This document shows, piece by piece, positions 51,878 through 59,690 of a stretch of 64,000 bases of DNA. Numbering within the stretch: position 1 is the first letter of the stretch; every line of letters begins with the position of its first letter. The DNA is from UBA6107 sp964533735 (GTDB lineage: Bacteria > Chloroflexota > Anaerolineae > Anaerolineales > Anaerolineaceae), in contig CAZHMD010000010.1 in assembly GCA_964533735.1 (NCBI GenBank), forward strand, positions 1 through 64,000. Reading direction: 5' to 3'. The notes under the pieces were generated by a model. The model saw nothing but the letters and a program-made list of their open reading frames with translations, searched no databases and had not been told where the DNA came from. The position numbers and the translations under genes are program-made.

Positions 51878-52870
51878 TTATTCTTCTTTTTCAGCCTCTT
51901 TTTTGGGCTCATCACCCTCTTCGCCCTCTTCTTCTACCTCTTCATCTTCATTTTCTTCATTTTCTTCATTTTCTTCATTTTCTTCGTCTACTTCGTCTTC
52001 TTCATCTTCTTCATCTTCATCCTCAACGTCGACGTCTTCTTCGTCTTCCTCAGTATCATCAGTAAATTCTTCATCTGCCTCAATGGCAGTTTCTTCTTTC
52101 CACGAACTGTAAATGACAAACAGGTTGATCACCAGGAAGATTGCCAGCACCCCTTCTACCGCCCAGTAACCCCAACCGATCTGTGAGAGATAGACTGAAA
52201 TCGCGTTCACAAACGTGTGATACAAAATGGCCAGCACAAACCAAAGCCATTGGCGGTCAGCGATGGCTTTCCACACCATGATCGAAAGCACAATTTGAAT
52301 GGAAAGTGCGATCACCCTCTCCACACCAGGAAGTAAGCCGAAATGCCAGGGCGTTGTCCAGAACTGCTGGATCTGTGCCAGCACATATTGAATTTCTTGT
52401 GTGGTGGTGCCTTTGGCTAACTGCGCCCCGGCGTTATAAAACAACACACTTGCCAGGGTAGTGCCGGTTCCCAAAATGCCCAGCAGGATGCTTTCAATCC
52501 CTCCATGCCCGATACCCAGACCAATAGCTGATTTGAACGGTCGGGCTTTCTTTTTAAGGAACATGAAGCCCACCAGGCGTGCAGTTTCTTCAAAAACACC
52601 TGCCAGCAGTCCCGCCACCAGACCGTTAAAAACCGGGATCCAGTTGGCAGATGGTGTTGGTATTGTGCCGTTTTGGAATAGCGCTGAAAGTCCGTAGGAT
52701 GCCGGAATGCGCAGCGCTTGTGACCCAATAAAGGTCAACACGCCCGTTAATACCACCCACCAGGACACTTTGAGGTATCGGATGACAAAATATCCGAGCG
52801 CGATCGGCAGCCCGACCATCAGAAGCAGTGAAATAATATAAGTGGAAAGAAGCCCGAAGTTGATATCCAT
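51878..52870 (-). CDS. YhfC-family (glutamic-type) intramembrane protease with acidic tail
   Basis: 330 residues. About eight helices with GLLAGVFEETARLVGFMFLKK (E94-E95) and AIGLGIGHGGIESILLG (H122, E126), the proposed catalytic motifs of the YhfC/CPBP-like membrane protease group, and a third motif around ILYHTFVNAISV. A tail of about 65 residues is almost wholly Glu/Asp/Asn with no hydrophobic character, encoded in part by a 9-bp tandem repeat (TTTTCTTCA on the plus strand, four copies). The tail is not typical of the family. The ATG follows AAGGATTC. Substrate unknown. Confidence 0.85.
   Translation of the reverse strand: MDINFGLLSTYIISLLLMVGLPIALGYFVIRYLKVSWWVVLTGVLTFIGSQALRIPASYGLSALFQNGTIPTPSANWIPVFNGLVAGLLAGVFEETARLVGFMFLKKKARPFKSAIGLGIGHGGIESILLGILGTGTTLASVLFYNAGAQLAKGTTTQEIQYVLAQIQQFWTTPWHFGLLPGVERVIALSIQIVLSIMVWKAIADRQWLWFVLAILYHTFVNAISVYLSQIGWGYWAVEGVLAIFLVINLFVIYSSWKEETAIEADEEFTDDTEEDEEDVDVEDEDEEDEEDEVDEENEENEENEENEDEEVEEEGEEGDEPKKEAEKEE
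51947..51988. repeat. 9-bp tandem microrepeat in the acidic tail
   Basis: Four consecutive TTTTCTTCA units, encoding NEE repeats in the YhfC-like protein. Such runs are prone to slippage and length change in steps of three residues. Confidence 0.8.
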
Positions 52871-52995
52871 CATGAATCCTTGTTTTGCTGAAATGGCGGC
52901 GACCAGCACCAACCCCTATCACCGCATTGAAATCACATTGAGTATATGCGTTTTTATCGATACCGCCAAGACTCTAATTGTGGAGGATTGGGTAT

Positions 52996-53011
52996 TGTTT
53001 CACGTGAAACA
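52996..53011. other. parS site 1 (TGTTTCACGTGAAACA)
   Basis: An exact match to the 16-bp chromosomal parS consensus bound by ParB/Spo0J. It lies between the YhfC gene and the ABC permease gene. Confidence 0.95.
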
Positions 53012-53031
53012 TTTTTCCTGCTTTTGTTATT

Positions 53032-53047
53032 TGTTTCACGTGAAACA
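53032..53047. other. parS site 2 (TGTTTCACGTGAAACA)
   Basis: A second exact parS, 36 bases centre to centre from the first, ending two bases before the ABC permease stop codon. Two perfect copies this close mark a genuine ParB-loading locus. Confidence 0.95.
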
Positions 53048-53048
53048 G

Positions 53049-53810
53049 TTATATTTCCTGTTTCCTGAACACCAGCCACGCTCCCAGTACACTGGCGAAT
53101 ATCAATATCAGGCTGACCCATAGTCCGATCCAACTTTCGGGCGAATCGCCAATCCCTAACAGCGTGGCGTTCACTATCAGTAAATCTGGGACATAACGCG
53201 TCAAACCCGGGATGGCACTGACGATTCCAAAAACGATCACCACACCAAAAGATAACCCCATGGCAATGTATTGCGTTTTAGTCAGTGTTGAAAAGAAAAT
53301 CGTCAGGGCTATATATAACAAGAGGTATAACAGGATCAGTCCGTTCATTTGCAGGAATCCAACCATTGGCAGTTGACCAAACAGAACATACGTATAGTAA
53401 TAACACCCGACTGCGGCTAATGAGAGTGCTAGCGCAAAGAGCAGTGTGTTGGCTGCGATCTTGGCAATTAAAAAAGTAAACCTCGGCATTGGTTTCGAAA
53501 GGATCATCGCAGCAGTTCCCTTATCTTTTTCGTTTGCCACGCTTCCCATCCCAAATAGTAACGCCAGTAGTACACCAAACTGGGTGATATTCTTGATATA
53601 TTGCGCTACAGCATCGGTAATGCTTGGGGTTGGGATCATCAATGCAAATTGTTCCCCGCCCAGCACGATCTTCATCATCTCCGGGACCATCTTGGCCATG
53701 AGTGGCGATGTCATGCCGAACAATACCAGTACGACCATCGCGATCATCAAGCGTTTGGTGCGCACCAGTTCCAGCCATTCTTTCTGGAAAGCGGCAATGA
53801 ACTTCATCAT
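53049..53810 (-). CDS. ABC transporter permease (ABC-2 type)
   Basis: 253 residues, six helices. FIAAFQKEWLELVRTKRLMIAMVVLVLFGMTSPLMAK and FGMGSVANEKDKGTAAMILSKPMPRFTFLIAKI are typical of the ABC-2 family (export of drugs, lipids or peptides). The start overlaps the stop of the ATPase gene (ATGA), so it is the partner of that ATPase. Substrate unknown. Confidence 0.9.
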   Translation of the reverse strand: MMKFIAAFQKEWLELVRTKRLMIAMVVLVLFGMTSPLMAKMVPEMMKIVLGGEQFALMIPTPSITDAVAQYIKNITQFGVLLALLFGMGSVANEKDKGTAAMILSKPMPRFTFLIAKIAANTLLFALALSLAAVGCYYYTYVLFGQLPMVGFLQMNGLILLYLLLYIALTIFFSTLTKTQYIAMGLSFGVVIVFGIVSAIPGLTRYVPDLLIVNATLLGIGDSPESWIGLWVSLILIFASVLGAWLVFRKQEI

Positions 53811-54748
53811 GCCACCTCCTCTTGATTCACCAGTTTCATAAAAACATCCTCCAGTGAGGGTTTAACCTGTTCAAATCGCACAATCGACACATTGTCTTTG
53901 GCTAATTGCGTCAAAATGGATCGTTGGGCTGCATCTATATCCTCAACGGTCATACGCAAGGTATATCCGTCCACCACACCTTTATGCACCCCTTCAAGGT
54001 CAAATATGACCTGTTTCCAGGCATCGATGGACCTGCCATACCTTGGATCGATTTCTAATTCGATCACGTTCGTGGCATAACGCTCCATTAGCACGCTCTT
54101 GCGATCTTGCACCAGGCGCTTGCCCCGGTTGATGATGGCAACTGTATCGCATACCCGCTCCACATCTGCAAGTATATGCGAGGACATCACCACAGTGGAT
54201 TCTCCCGCCAGCGATTCGATCAGTTCGAGGATATCTTTACGTCCGGCAGGATCCAGGGCGCTGACTGGTTCGTCCAACAGGAGGATCTCAGGTTCGTTTA
54301 CCAGCGCCTGGGCGATCCCCAGCCGTTGGCGCATGCCGCGCGAAAAACCGCCCACCCGCCTCTTCTTAACCTCCTCAAGCCCTACCAGGTGGAGGAGCTG
54401 GTTCGTCTTTTCGGCTAGTTTTGGTTTATTCAAACCAAATATCTTTCCTGTATAGGCCAGGTATTCAACCGGCGTCATCCACGGGTAAAACGCGGGTTCT
54501 TCCGGGAGGTAACCCACTCTCGGGGATGGGGTTATCGTGTCCCCTCTCAACTCAACCCCGCCAATGCTTATCTTGCCTGAATCAGCTCGCGCCAGTCCAG
54601 CCAGAATGCGCAACGTCGTCGTTTTACCCGCGCCGTTTGGTCCAAGAAACCCGAACACCGTTCCTTTGGGAACTTCCAGGTCAAGACCATCCAGGGCTCG
54701 AACTGCCCCGTAGGTTTTTACCAGGTTTTCGATTGCGACCGCGTTCAT
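53807..54748 (-). CDS. ABC transporter ATP-binding protein
   Basis: 313 residues. Walker A is GPNGAGKTTTLRILA, the signature is FSRGMRQRLGIAQAL and Walker B is ILLLDEPVSALDP. A C-terminal region of about 90 residues follows, as in exporters of the YtrB/CcmA-like type. The ATG follows GGGAGAGACGA and overlaps the stop of the small membrane protein gene (ATGA). It is coupled on both sides, so the four genes are one operon. Confidence 0.95.
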   Translation of the reverse strand: MNAVAIENLVKTYGAVRALDGLDLEVPKGTVFGFLGPNGAGKTTTLRILAGLARADSGKISIGGVELRGDTITPSPRVGYLPEEPAFYPWMTPVEYLAYTGKIFGLNKPKLAEKTNQLLHLVGLEEVKKRRVGGFSRGMRQRLGIAQALVNEPEILLLDEPVSALDPAGRKDILELIESLAGESTVVMSSHILADVERVCDTVAIINRGKRLVQDRKSVLMERYATNVIELEIDPRYGRSIDAWKQVIFDLEGVHKGVVDGYTLRMTVEDIDAAQRSILTQLAKDNVSIVRFEQVKPSLEDVFMKLVNQEEVA

Positions 54749-54948
54749 TCGTCTCTCCCGGCTATAAAGTAGATGATTGGTCCAAATATATTGACCAAAA
54801 CAATCACTAATATCCACACCCATTTCGGTCCCTTGGTTTTTTCGCGCTTGATCAGGTCTATCAGTGCTGCGATCATTAATCCTAATTGGAGAATGAGGAT
54901 CGGGATAAGCAGGGGGATGAACTCCTTAACTTTGTCCAGGTTTTCCAT
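54745..54948 (-). CDS. Small PLDc_N-domain membrane protein
   Basis: 67 residues with two helices. IPILILQLGLMIAALIDLIKREKTKGPKWVWILVIVLVNIFGPIIYFIAGRDE matches the phospholipase-D nuclease N-terminal (PLDc_N) family of small membrane proteins without a catalytic domain. It lies between the slipin and the ABC ATPase and probably modulates or anchors that system. Confidence 0.88.
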   Translation of the reverse strand: MENLDKVKEFIPLLIPILILQLGLMIAALIDLIKREKTKGPKWVWILVIVLVNIFGPIIYFIAGRDE

Positions 54949-54955
54949 TGAATTC

Positions 54956-55960
54956 TCAACTTTCTTTCGATTCGCTGTTCATTTTATCGGTTTGTTGGAG
55001 CGCCATTGAGGTGATTCCAGACAATCCGCCAAGGTTCATGGTGTCAACTGCACTCGAAGGCACGATCACCAATGCGCCCTTTTGTTTAAGCCCCTCGAAG
55101 AGCATGTTCATGGCCCGCAGGTGCAGGGCGGTGGGGTTACTTTGGTAAGCCTTGGAGGCTTCGGCAAAACTATGCGCGATCTGCATTTCTGATTCACCCA
55201 GGATAACACGTGCCTGGCGTTCGCGTTCTGCCTGTGCCTGGCGGGACATGGCGTCTTCGAGGTCAATGGGGATGACGACATCTCTTATCTCAACGGATTG
55301 CACGGTGATCCCCCAGGGGGTAGTGCGTTCGTCAATGATGCGCTGCAGGTCGGCGTCCATCTTATTGCGCCCCACAAGGATGTCTGCCAGGGTCATTTGT
55401 CCGATGACTTCACGCAGGGCGGTTTGGCTTGCCCAGGCGATGGCATTGCGGTAATTCTCCACCTCCAGCGCAGCCTTTTCTGCATCCCACACAAGCCAGA
55501 ACAAAACAGCATCCACATTTACAGGTACCGTATCGCGGGTGAGCGTCTTCTCTGCGGAAAACGGCGTCACCATCACGCGCTGGTCAATCCAGGTGGTGAT
55601 GGTATCCAATATTGGGATGATCCAAAACAACCCCGGACCTTTCAGGCCTCGAATTCTGCCCATGCGTAAAACCACTGCCTTTTCCCATTGTCGCGCCACC
55701 TGGATGGAAAAGAACAGGATGAATCCAATCAGGTAAAAGGGTGTCACCACAGCCAGGATGATCCAATCTTTAATCCCCGCAGTATCCATAATGATGGCAG
55801 CAATAACGCTGCCAATCATGAAGATCACGAGCAGTGTCATCGATATTCCATTGAGATGCTGGTCAGCCATGCTTTTTGACTTACCTAAGGTCTGCGTCCG
55901 GAACGGATTCAGACCGTCTGAAGATGTTGCTGTGTTTCTATTATCGTTTTTTGCGTTCAT
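54956..55960 (-). CDS. Slipin / SPFH (band 7) membrane protein
   Basis: 334 residues. Two N-terminal hydrophobic segments, then VLRMGRIRGLKGPGLFWIIPILDTITTWIDQRVMVTPFSAEKTLTRDTVPVNVDAVLFW, the band-7 core. A coiled-coil AQAERERQARVILGESEMQIAHSFAEA follows. Slipins form oligomeric rings in membrane microdomains and support protease or transporter function. The operon partners (regulator, PLDc_N protein, ABC exporter) suggest a membrane-stress or envelope module. Confidence 0.92.
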   Translation of the reverse strand: MNAKNDNRNTATSSDGLNPFRTQTLGKSKSMADQHLNGISMTLLVIFMIGSVIAAIIMDTAGIKDWIILAVVTPFYLIGFILFFSIQVARQWEKAVVLRMGRIRGLKGPGLFWIIPILDTITTWIDQRVMVTPFSAEKTLTRDTVPVNVDAVLFWLVWDAEKAALEVENYRNAIAWASQTALREVIGQMTLADILVGRNKMDADLQRIIDERTTPWGITVQSVEIRDVVIPIDLEDAMSRQAQAERERQARVILGESEMQIAHSFAEASKAYQSNPTALHLRAMNMLFEGLKQKGALVIVPSSAVDTMNLGGLSGITSMALQQTDKMNSESKES

Positions 55961-55985
55961 TTTATACCTCTCTTTTTTTAACTGG

Positions 55986-56378
55986 TTAATGATTGGTTTG
56001 CTTTATTACTGCATCAATTGTTTGTCTGATCTCTTCAATAGAGTATTTTTGAATTAAAAGTGATTGTATTAATGTCTTTACCTGCATTTCGATGGAATCG
56101 CGTTTAAAAACCTCTTTGTCACTCGCCAGATTTGCATCCAGCAGATATGTCCCTCTGCCGCGCTGCGTGGAGATCAGCTTGGCCTCATCCAGCAGGCGGT
56201 AAGCTCTCGCGATGGTGTTGAAGTTCACACGTAACTCTGACGCTAACTGTCGCACAGTGGGGAGCTGGTCGCCGGGTTTCAGATCCCCGGAGAGCAGTAG
56301 CGCTCGCACCTGATCGACGATCTGAACATAGATCGGGATTCCGGAACTAAAATCCAAGTTGACTTTTAGCGAGTTCAC
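55986..56378 (-). CDS. GntR-family regulator, YtrA type
   Basis: 130 residues. The winged helix SGDLKPGDQLPTVRQLASELRVNFNTIARAYRLLDEAKLISTQRGRGTYLL (about 29-80) is followed by a short C-terminal helix pair, the YtrA layout lacking a large effector domain. YtrA-type regulators usually repress a neighbouring ABC-transporter operon, as here. The start is a GTG after AAAGGAG. Six 8-bp repeats lie directly upstream, a likely binding region. Confidence 0.92.
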   Translation of the reverse strand: MNSLKVNLDFSSGIPIYVQIVDQVRALLLSGDLKPGDQLPTVRQLASELRVNFNTIARAYRLLDEAKLISTQRGRGTYLLDANLASDKEVFKRDSIEMQVKTLIQSLLIQKYSIEEIRQTIDAVIKQTNH

Positions 56379-56393
56379 ATTCGAGCTCCTTTC

Positions 56394-56441
56394 TTTGTAT
56401 CATTGTCGCATTGTATTATTGTATATTTGTATCATTGTATA
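56394..56441. promoter_or_regulatory. Six 8-bp repeats (consensus WTTGTATN) upstream of the YtrA-type gene
   Basis: Consecutive units TTTGTATC, ATTGTCGC, ATTGTATT, ATTGTATA, TTTGTATC, ATTGTATA. On the minus strand they read as ATACAAT-type boxes that could serve as -10 elements. A regulator binding every 8 bases would span the whole promoter. This is probably the promoter and operator of the operon, and its length may vary by slippage. Confidence 0.75.
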
Positions 56442-56592
56442 TCCCCTTGGTGCGTTTGTCAAGGGGGAATTTTTCGAACTGATGGTTGTTGTGGCGATAT
56501 CAGGAAGTAAGTCACCTGACAACTCATCGATCATTAATTACAATGGAAGAAGGTAAAATGAAGGTATTCAACAAGTCTAAGGAGTGGAGTTT

Positions 56593-57090
56593 ATGACTAA
56601 AGTTTATGATGATTTAATGGAAGCATTCGCCGGCGAGAGTCAGGCAAACAGGAAATATCTAGCTTTTGCCAAAAAAGCAGACACTGAAGGGTTTTCTCAG
56701 GTTGCCAGGCTATTTCGTGCAGCGGCTGCCGCCGAGACAATTCACGCGTTAACCCATTTCAAAACCGCAGGTGAGATCCGCACTACAAAGGAAAATCTCA
56801 CATCAGCCATTAGCGGCGAGAATTACGAAAACACCGTCATGTATCCCGGGTTTATTAAGGATGCGGAAGCTGAAGGTGATACCAAAGCCCTGCGCAGTTT
56901 CAATTGGGCCAACGAAGCCGAAAAGATACACGAGATGCTTTATAAGGAAGCCCTCGCCAGCCTGGGGAAACCGGGCGAAGAATTCGATTACTATGTTTGC
57001 CCGGTCTGCGGATACACGCATAAACGCACGGCGCCCGACAAGTGCCCCATCTGCGACACCCTCGGCAGCAAGTTCGAAAAGATCAGCTAG
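56593..57090 (+). CDS. rbr: Rubrerythrin
   Basis: 165 residues. The ferritin-like diiron domain (about 1-130: AFAGESQANRKYLAFAKKADTEGF with E-x6-Y-type ligands, later AEAEGDTKALRSFNWANEAEKIHEMLY) is followed by a rubredoxin-like domain with CPVCGYTHKRTAPDKCPICDTLGSKFEKI. It reduces peroxide in anaerobes using electrons from rubredoxin or NADH. The start is the ATG after AAGGAGTGGAGTTT; a GTG three codons earlier is less likely. Confidence 0.97.
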   Translation: MTKVYDDLMEAFAGESQANRKYLAFAKKADTEGFSQVARLFRAAAAAETIHALTHFKTAGEIRTTKENLTSAISGENYENTVMYPGFIKDAEAEGDTKALRSFNWANEAEKIHEMLYKEALASLGKPGEEFDYYVCPVCGYTHKRTAPDKCPICDTLGSKFEKIS

Positions 57091-57105
57091 TCCATACAAT
57101 CTTTC

Positions 57106-57130
57106 AAAACCCCGGCTTTCCGGGGTTTTT
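57106..57130 (+). terminator. Terminator of the rubrerythrin gene
   Basis: AAAACCCCGG pairs with CCGGGGTTTT across CTTT and ends in a T-run. Confidence 0.9.
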
Positions 57131-57143
57131 GGTCTCCCTTCCG

Positions 57144-57172
57144 TTGATTCCCTCCCTTTAGCATGGTAGAAT
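57144..57172 (+). promoter_or_regulatory. Promoter of the pdxS operon
   Basis: TTGATT, 17 bases, TAGAAT, about 60 bases before the pdxS ATG. A small CTCTC/GGGAG hairpin lies in the leader. Close to the sigma-70 consensus. Confidence 0.65.
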
Positions 57173-57232
57173 GACGGTGGATTACTATTACTGTCTCTCT
57201 CGTTCGGGAGGGTGATTTTTTGGAGGTTTGTG

Positions 57233-58120
57233 ATGGTACACAAGACTGGTTCGTTTGAGGTCAAAAAAGGCCTTGCTCAGATGTTAAAAGGCGGCGTGAT
57301 CATGGATGTAGTCAATGCCGACCATGCCAAAATAGCTGAAGAAGCTGGCGCATGCGCTGTTATGGCTCTCGAACGCGTCCCCGCGGATATTCGCGCTGAT
57401 GGCGGCGTTGCCCGCATGAGTGACCCCGATATGATCCACAAGATAATGGAAGCTGTTACCATTCCTGTCATGGCCAAGTGCCGCATCGGTCACTTTGTTG
57501 AAGCCCAAATTTTGGAATCCATTGGGGTGGATTACATTGATGAATCAGAAGTCCTCACCCCTGCCGATGAAGCTCACCATATTTACAAACACGATTTTAA
57601 AGTACCTTTCGTTTGCGGTTGCCGCAACCTGGGTGAAGCCCTTCGCCGCATTGGCGAAGGCGCTGCCATGATTCGTACCAAGGGTGAAGCCGGCACTGGT
57701 GACGTGGTTGAAGCTGTACGCCATGCCCGTACAGTTCTTGGCGAGATCCGCAGATTACAAAACATGCCCGTAGAAGAAGTCATGTCCTTTGCAAAGGATA
57801 TCGGTGCTCCCTTCGAACTGGTCATGGACGTGCGCAAACTCGGCCGTCTGCCGGTGGTTAATTTTGCTGCCGGTGGCATTGCCACGCCTGCGGATGCCGC
57901 ATTGATGATGCAGTTGGGCGTGGATGGTGTATTTGTCGGTTCCGGAATTTTTAAGTCCGGCGACCCTGCCAAACGCGCTGCTGCCATTGTGAAAGCCACC
58001 ACCCATTACAACGATCCCAAGATCCTGGCTGAAGTTTCACGCAACCTGGGCGAGGCCATGGTCGGCCGGCAGATTTCCACCATGCCAGATGACGATAAAA
58101 TCGCGACCCGCGGCTGGTAA
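57233..58120 (+). CDS. pdxS: Pyridoxal 5'-phosphate synthase lyase subunit PdxS
   Basis: 295 residues. KKGLAQMLKGGVIMDVVNADHAKIAEEAGACAVMALERVPADIRADGGVARMSDP and the catalytic region VMAKCRIGHFVEAQILESIGVDYIDESEVLTPADE are invariant family blocks. It builds PLP from ribose-5-phosphate, glyceraldehyde-3-phosphate and ammonia, in a twelve-subunit complex with PdxT. The ATG has GGAGG before it; upstream in-frame ATGs lack a ribosome-binding site. pdxT follows six bases later. Confidence 0.99.
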   Translation: MVHKTGSFEVKKGLAQMLKGGVIMDVVNADHAKIAEEAGACAVMALERVPADIRADGGVARMSDPDMIHKIMEAVTIPVMAKCRIGHFVEAQILESIGVDYIDESEVLTPADEAHHIYKHDFKVPFVCGCRNLGEALRRIGEGAAMIRTKGEAGTGDVVEAVRHARTVLGEIRRLQNMPVEEVMSFAKDIGAPFELVMDVRKLGRLPVVNFAAGGIATPADAALMMQLGVDGVFVGSGIFKSGDPAKRAAAIVKATTHYNDPKILAEVSRNLGEAMVGRQISTMPDDDKIATRGW

Positions 58121-58126
58121 TCCTTT

Positions 58127-58705
58127 ATGCATATTGGTGTTCTAGCGCTGCAAGGTGATTTTGCCGAACACCAGGCCATGCTCGAAAGCCTGGGTGCTCA
58201 CGTCCGCCAGGTGCGTCTGCCCGCCCATCTTGATGGTCTCCAGGGCTTGATCATCCCCGGCGGTGAATCCACTACCATTGGTAAACTTGCCAACGCCTAC
58301 GGTCTCACAGATGCCCTGCGTGTCTTTGCGCGCGACCATGCTGTTTGGGGCACCTGCGCGGGCGCAATTTTCCTGGCAAAGGACGCCGGAAAAGCCCAGC
58401 CTTTGCTCGCCGTGATGGATATCGTTATCGCGCGCAATGCTTTTGGGCGCCAGGTGGATAGTTTCGAGGTCGATCTCAATATTCCTATACTTGTAAATTC
58501 TTCTGGAGAGAATCCCCCCTATCACGCCGTGTTTATCCGCGCGCCTTTGATCGAGTCAATCGGTCCGGGCGTGGAATCGCTGGCTAAACTGGAAAATGGA
58601 AAAATCGTTGCTGCCCGCCAGGGAAATCTCCTCGCCACGTCATTCCACCCGGAATTAACCCGCGACACCCGCTTCCACCAATATTTTCTGGAGATGGCAA
58701 AATAA
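58127..58705 (+). CDS. pdxT: Pyridoxal 5'-phosphate synthase glutaminase subunit PdxT
   Basis: 192 residues. IGVLALQGDFAEHQAMLESLGAHVRQVR and the oxyanion block LIIPGGESTTIGKL open the protein; the nucleophile Cys is in WGTCAGAIFLA and the His-Glu pair in TSFHPELTRD. It releases ammonia from glutamine and passes it to PdxS. Its stop codon overlaps the apparent start of the next gene (ATAA). Confidence 0.99.
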   Translation: MHIGVLALQGDFAEHQAMLESLGAHVRQVRLPAHLDGLQGLIIPGGESTTIGKLANAYGLTDALRVFARDHAVWGTCAGAIFLAKDAGKAQPLLAVMDIVIARNAFGRQVDSFEVDLNIPILVNSSGENPPYHAVFIRAPLIESIGPGVESLAKLENGKIVAARQGNLLATSFHPELTRDTRFHQYFLEMAK

Positions 58706-59670
58706 ACGTTAGACCCTTAGCCTGGTACGACCTTCCCTCCCTGCTCCTTCATCGCCAGCAGACCATTTGCCTGGATCAGACCCAACTGCTCACTTGTGGG
58801 AATCCTGCCAGCCTGGGCACACTTGCTTCATCGCTTCTCGATCCATCGGGTCGCTTTACCGCCATTATTGAAGCCACCTCGCGCGCCAATCATTCTGTCG
58901 GGCAGGTGGTTCACCAGTCAAATGACCGCTCTGCCAGTTTTACTTTCCTGCTCATGGATGATTCCGAACAGATTGAAGACTTACCCGCTTTGATCGACTT
59001 CTTGAGTTACCACGCCGGTGAAACTGGTGCGCTCAACCTGAGAGTACAGTTGGAAGAAAACCATCCACTGTACGAGATCCTTCGCCGTTGCGGTTTTTCT
59101 ATCTACGGGGTGCAAACATTGTGGAAATTGCCTGCCCGAAAAGCCAGCTCCCCCCCTTCCGGCATCTGGCGCGAGGCTCAAGCCGTGGACGAGCCCGGCA
59201 TGCGCAACTTGTACCAGAACTTCACCCCGCCGGTGGAACAAGCAGCGGAGCCATTCCTGCCTAATGTCGAAACCAGGCTGGTAAAAGGAAAAGACCAGGA
59301 GATTTCCGCCTGGGTGGAATATCGCGATGGACCAAAAGGGCTCTATCTTTCGCCGGTGATTCCCCCCTCAACCCATGACCCTGTTATGGCGCTAAATGCC
59401 CTCACAGAGTTGGTCTCTTTGGTGGATAAACCAGCTTACATCCAGGTCAGGTCACATCAATCCTGGCTGCAAAATGCCCTGGGAGAAATCGGGGCTGAAC
59501 CGTCTGGTCGTTTTAATTTACTCGTCAAACACCTGGCTGTTGCCCAAAAAGTGCTTGTTCCCAACGGGCTGCGCTCCCGGGTTGAACGGACTCAACCCAA
59601 GCCTACAGTACCCATCATCCAGAGTATGACAGGTGACAGCACCGCCGTAAAAACAGAAGAAACAGGCTAA
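58702..59670 (+). CDS. GNAT-like protein with a probable AUA start
   Basis: 322 residues if read from the ATA that overlaps the pdxT stop. The frame is open and protein-like from there (NVRPLAWYDLPSLLLHRQQ, then LASSLLDPSGRFTAIIEA), so the coding region starts well before the first GTG. GGAG lies eight bases before the ATA, the right spacing for a ribosome-binding site. The fold looks like two GNAT-type domains, with the block LYEILRRCGFSIYGVQTLWKL. A start would be ATGA if one base were G, so either this is a real AUA start or a variant or sequencing change. Function unknown. Confidence 0.75.
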   Translation: MNVRPLAWYDLPSLLLHRQQTICLDQTQLLTCGNPASLGTLASSLLDPSGRFTAIIEATSRANHSVGQVVHQSNDRSASFTFLLMDDSEQIEDLPALIDFLSYHAGETGALNLRVQLEENHPLYEILRRCGFSIYGVQTLWKLPARKASSPPSGIWREAQAVDEPGMRNLYQNFTPPVEQAAEPFLPNVETRLVKGKDQEISAWVEYRDGPKGLYLSPVIPPSTHDPVMALNALTELVSLVDKPAYIQVRSHQSWLQNALGEIGAEPSGRFNLLVKHLAVAQKVLVPNGLRSRVERTQPKPTVPIIQSMTGDSTAVKTEETG

Positions 59671-59690
59671 AATTAAGACAAAAGGTATGT

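Noticed and set aside
58906..59670. GTG start for the GNAT-like gene after pdxT
   Set aside because: About 65 codons upstream are protein-like and in frame, and the GTG has no ribosome-binding site, so the gene must begin near the pdxT stop.
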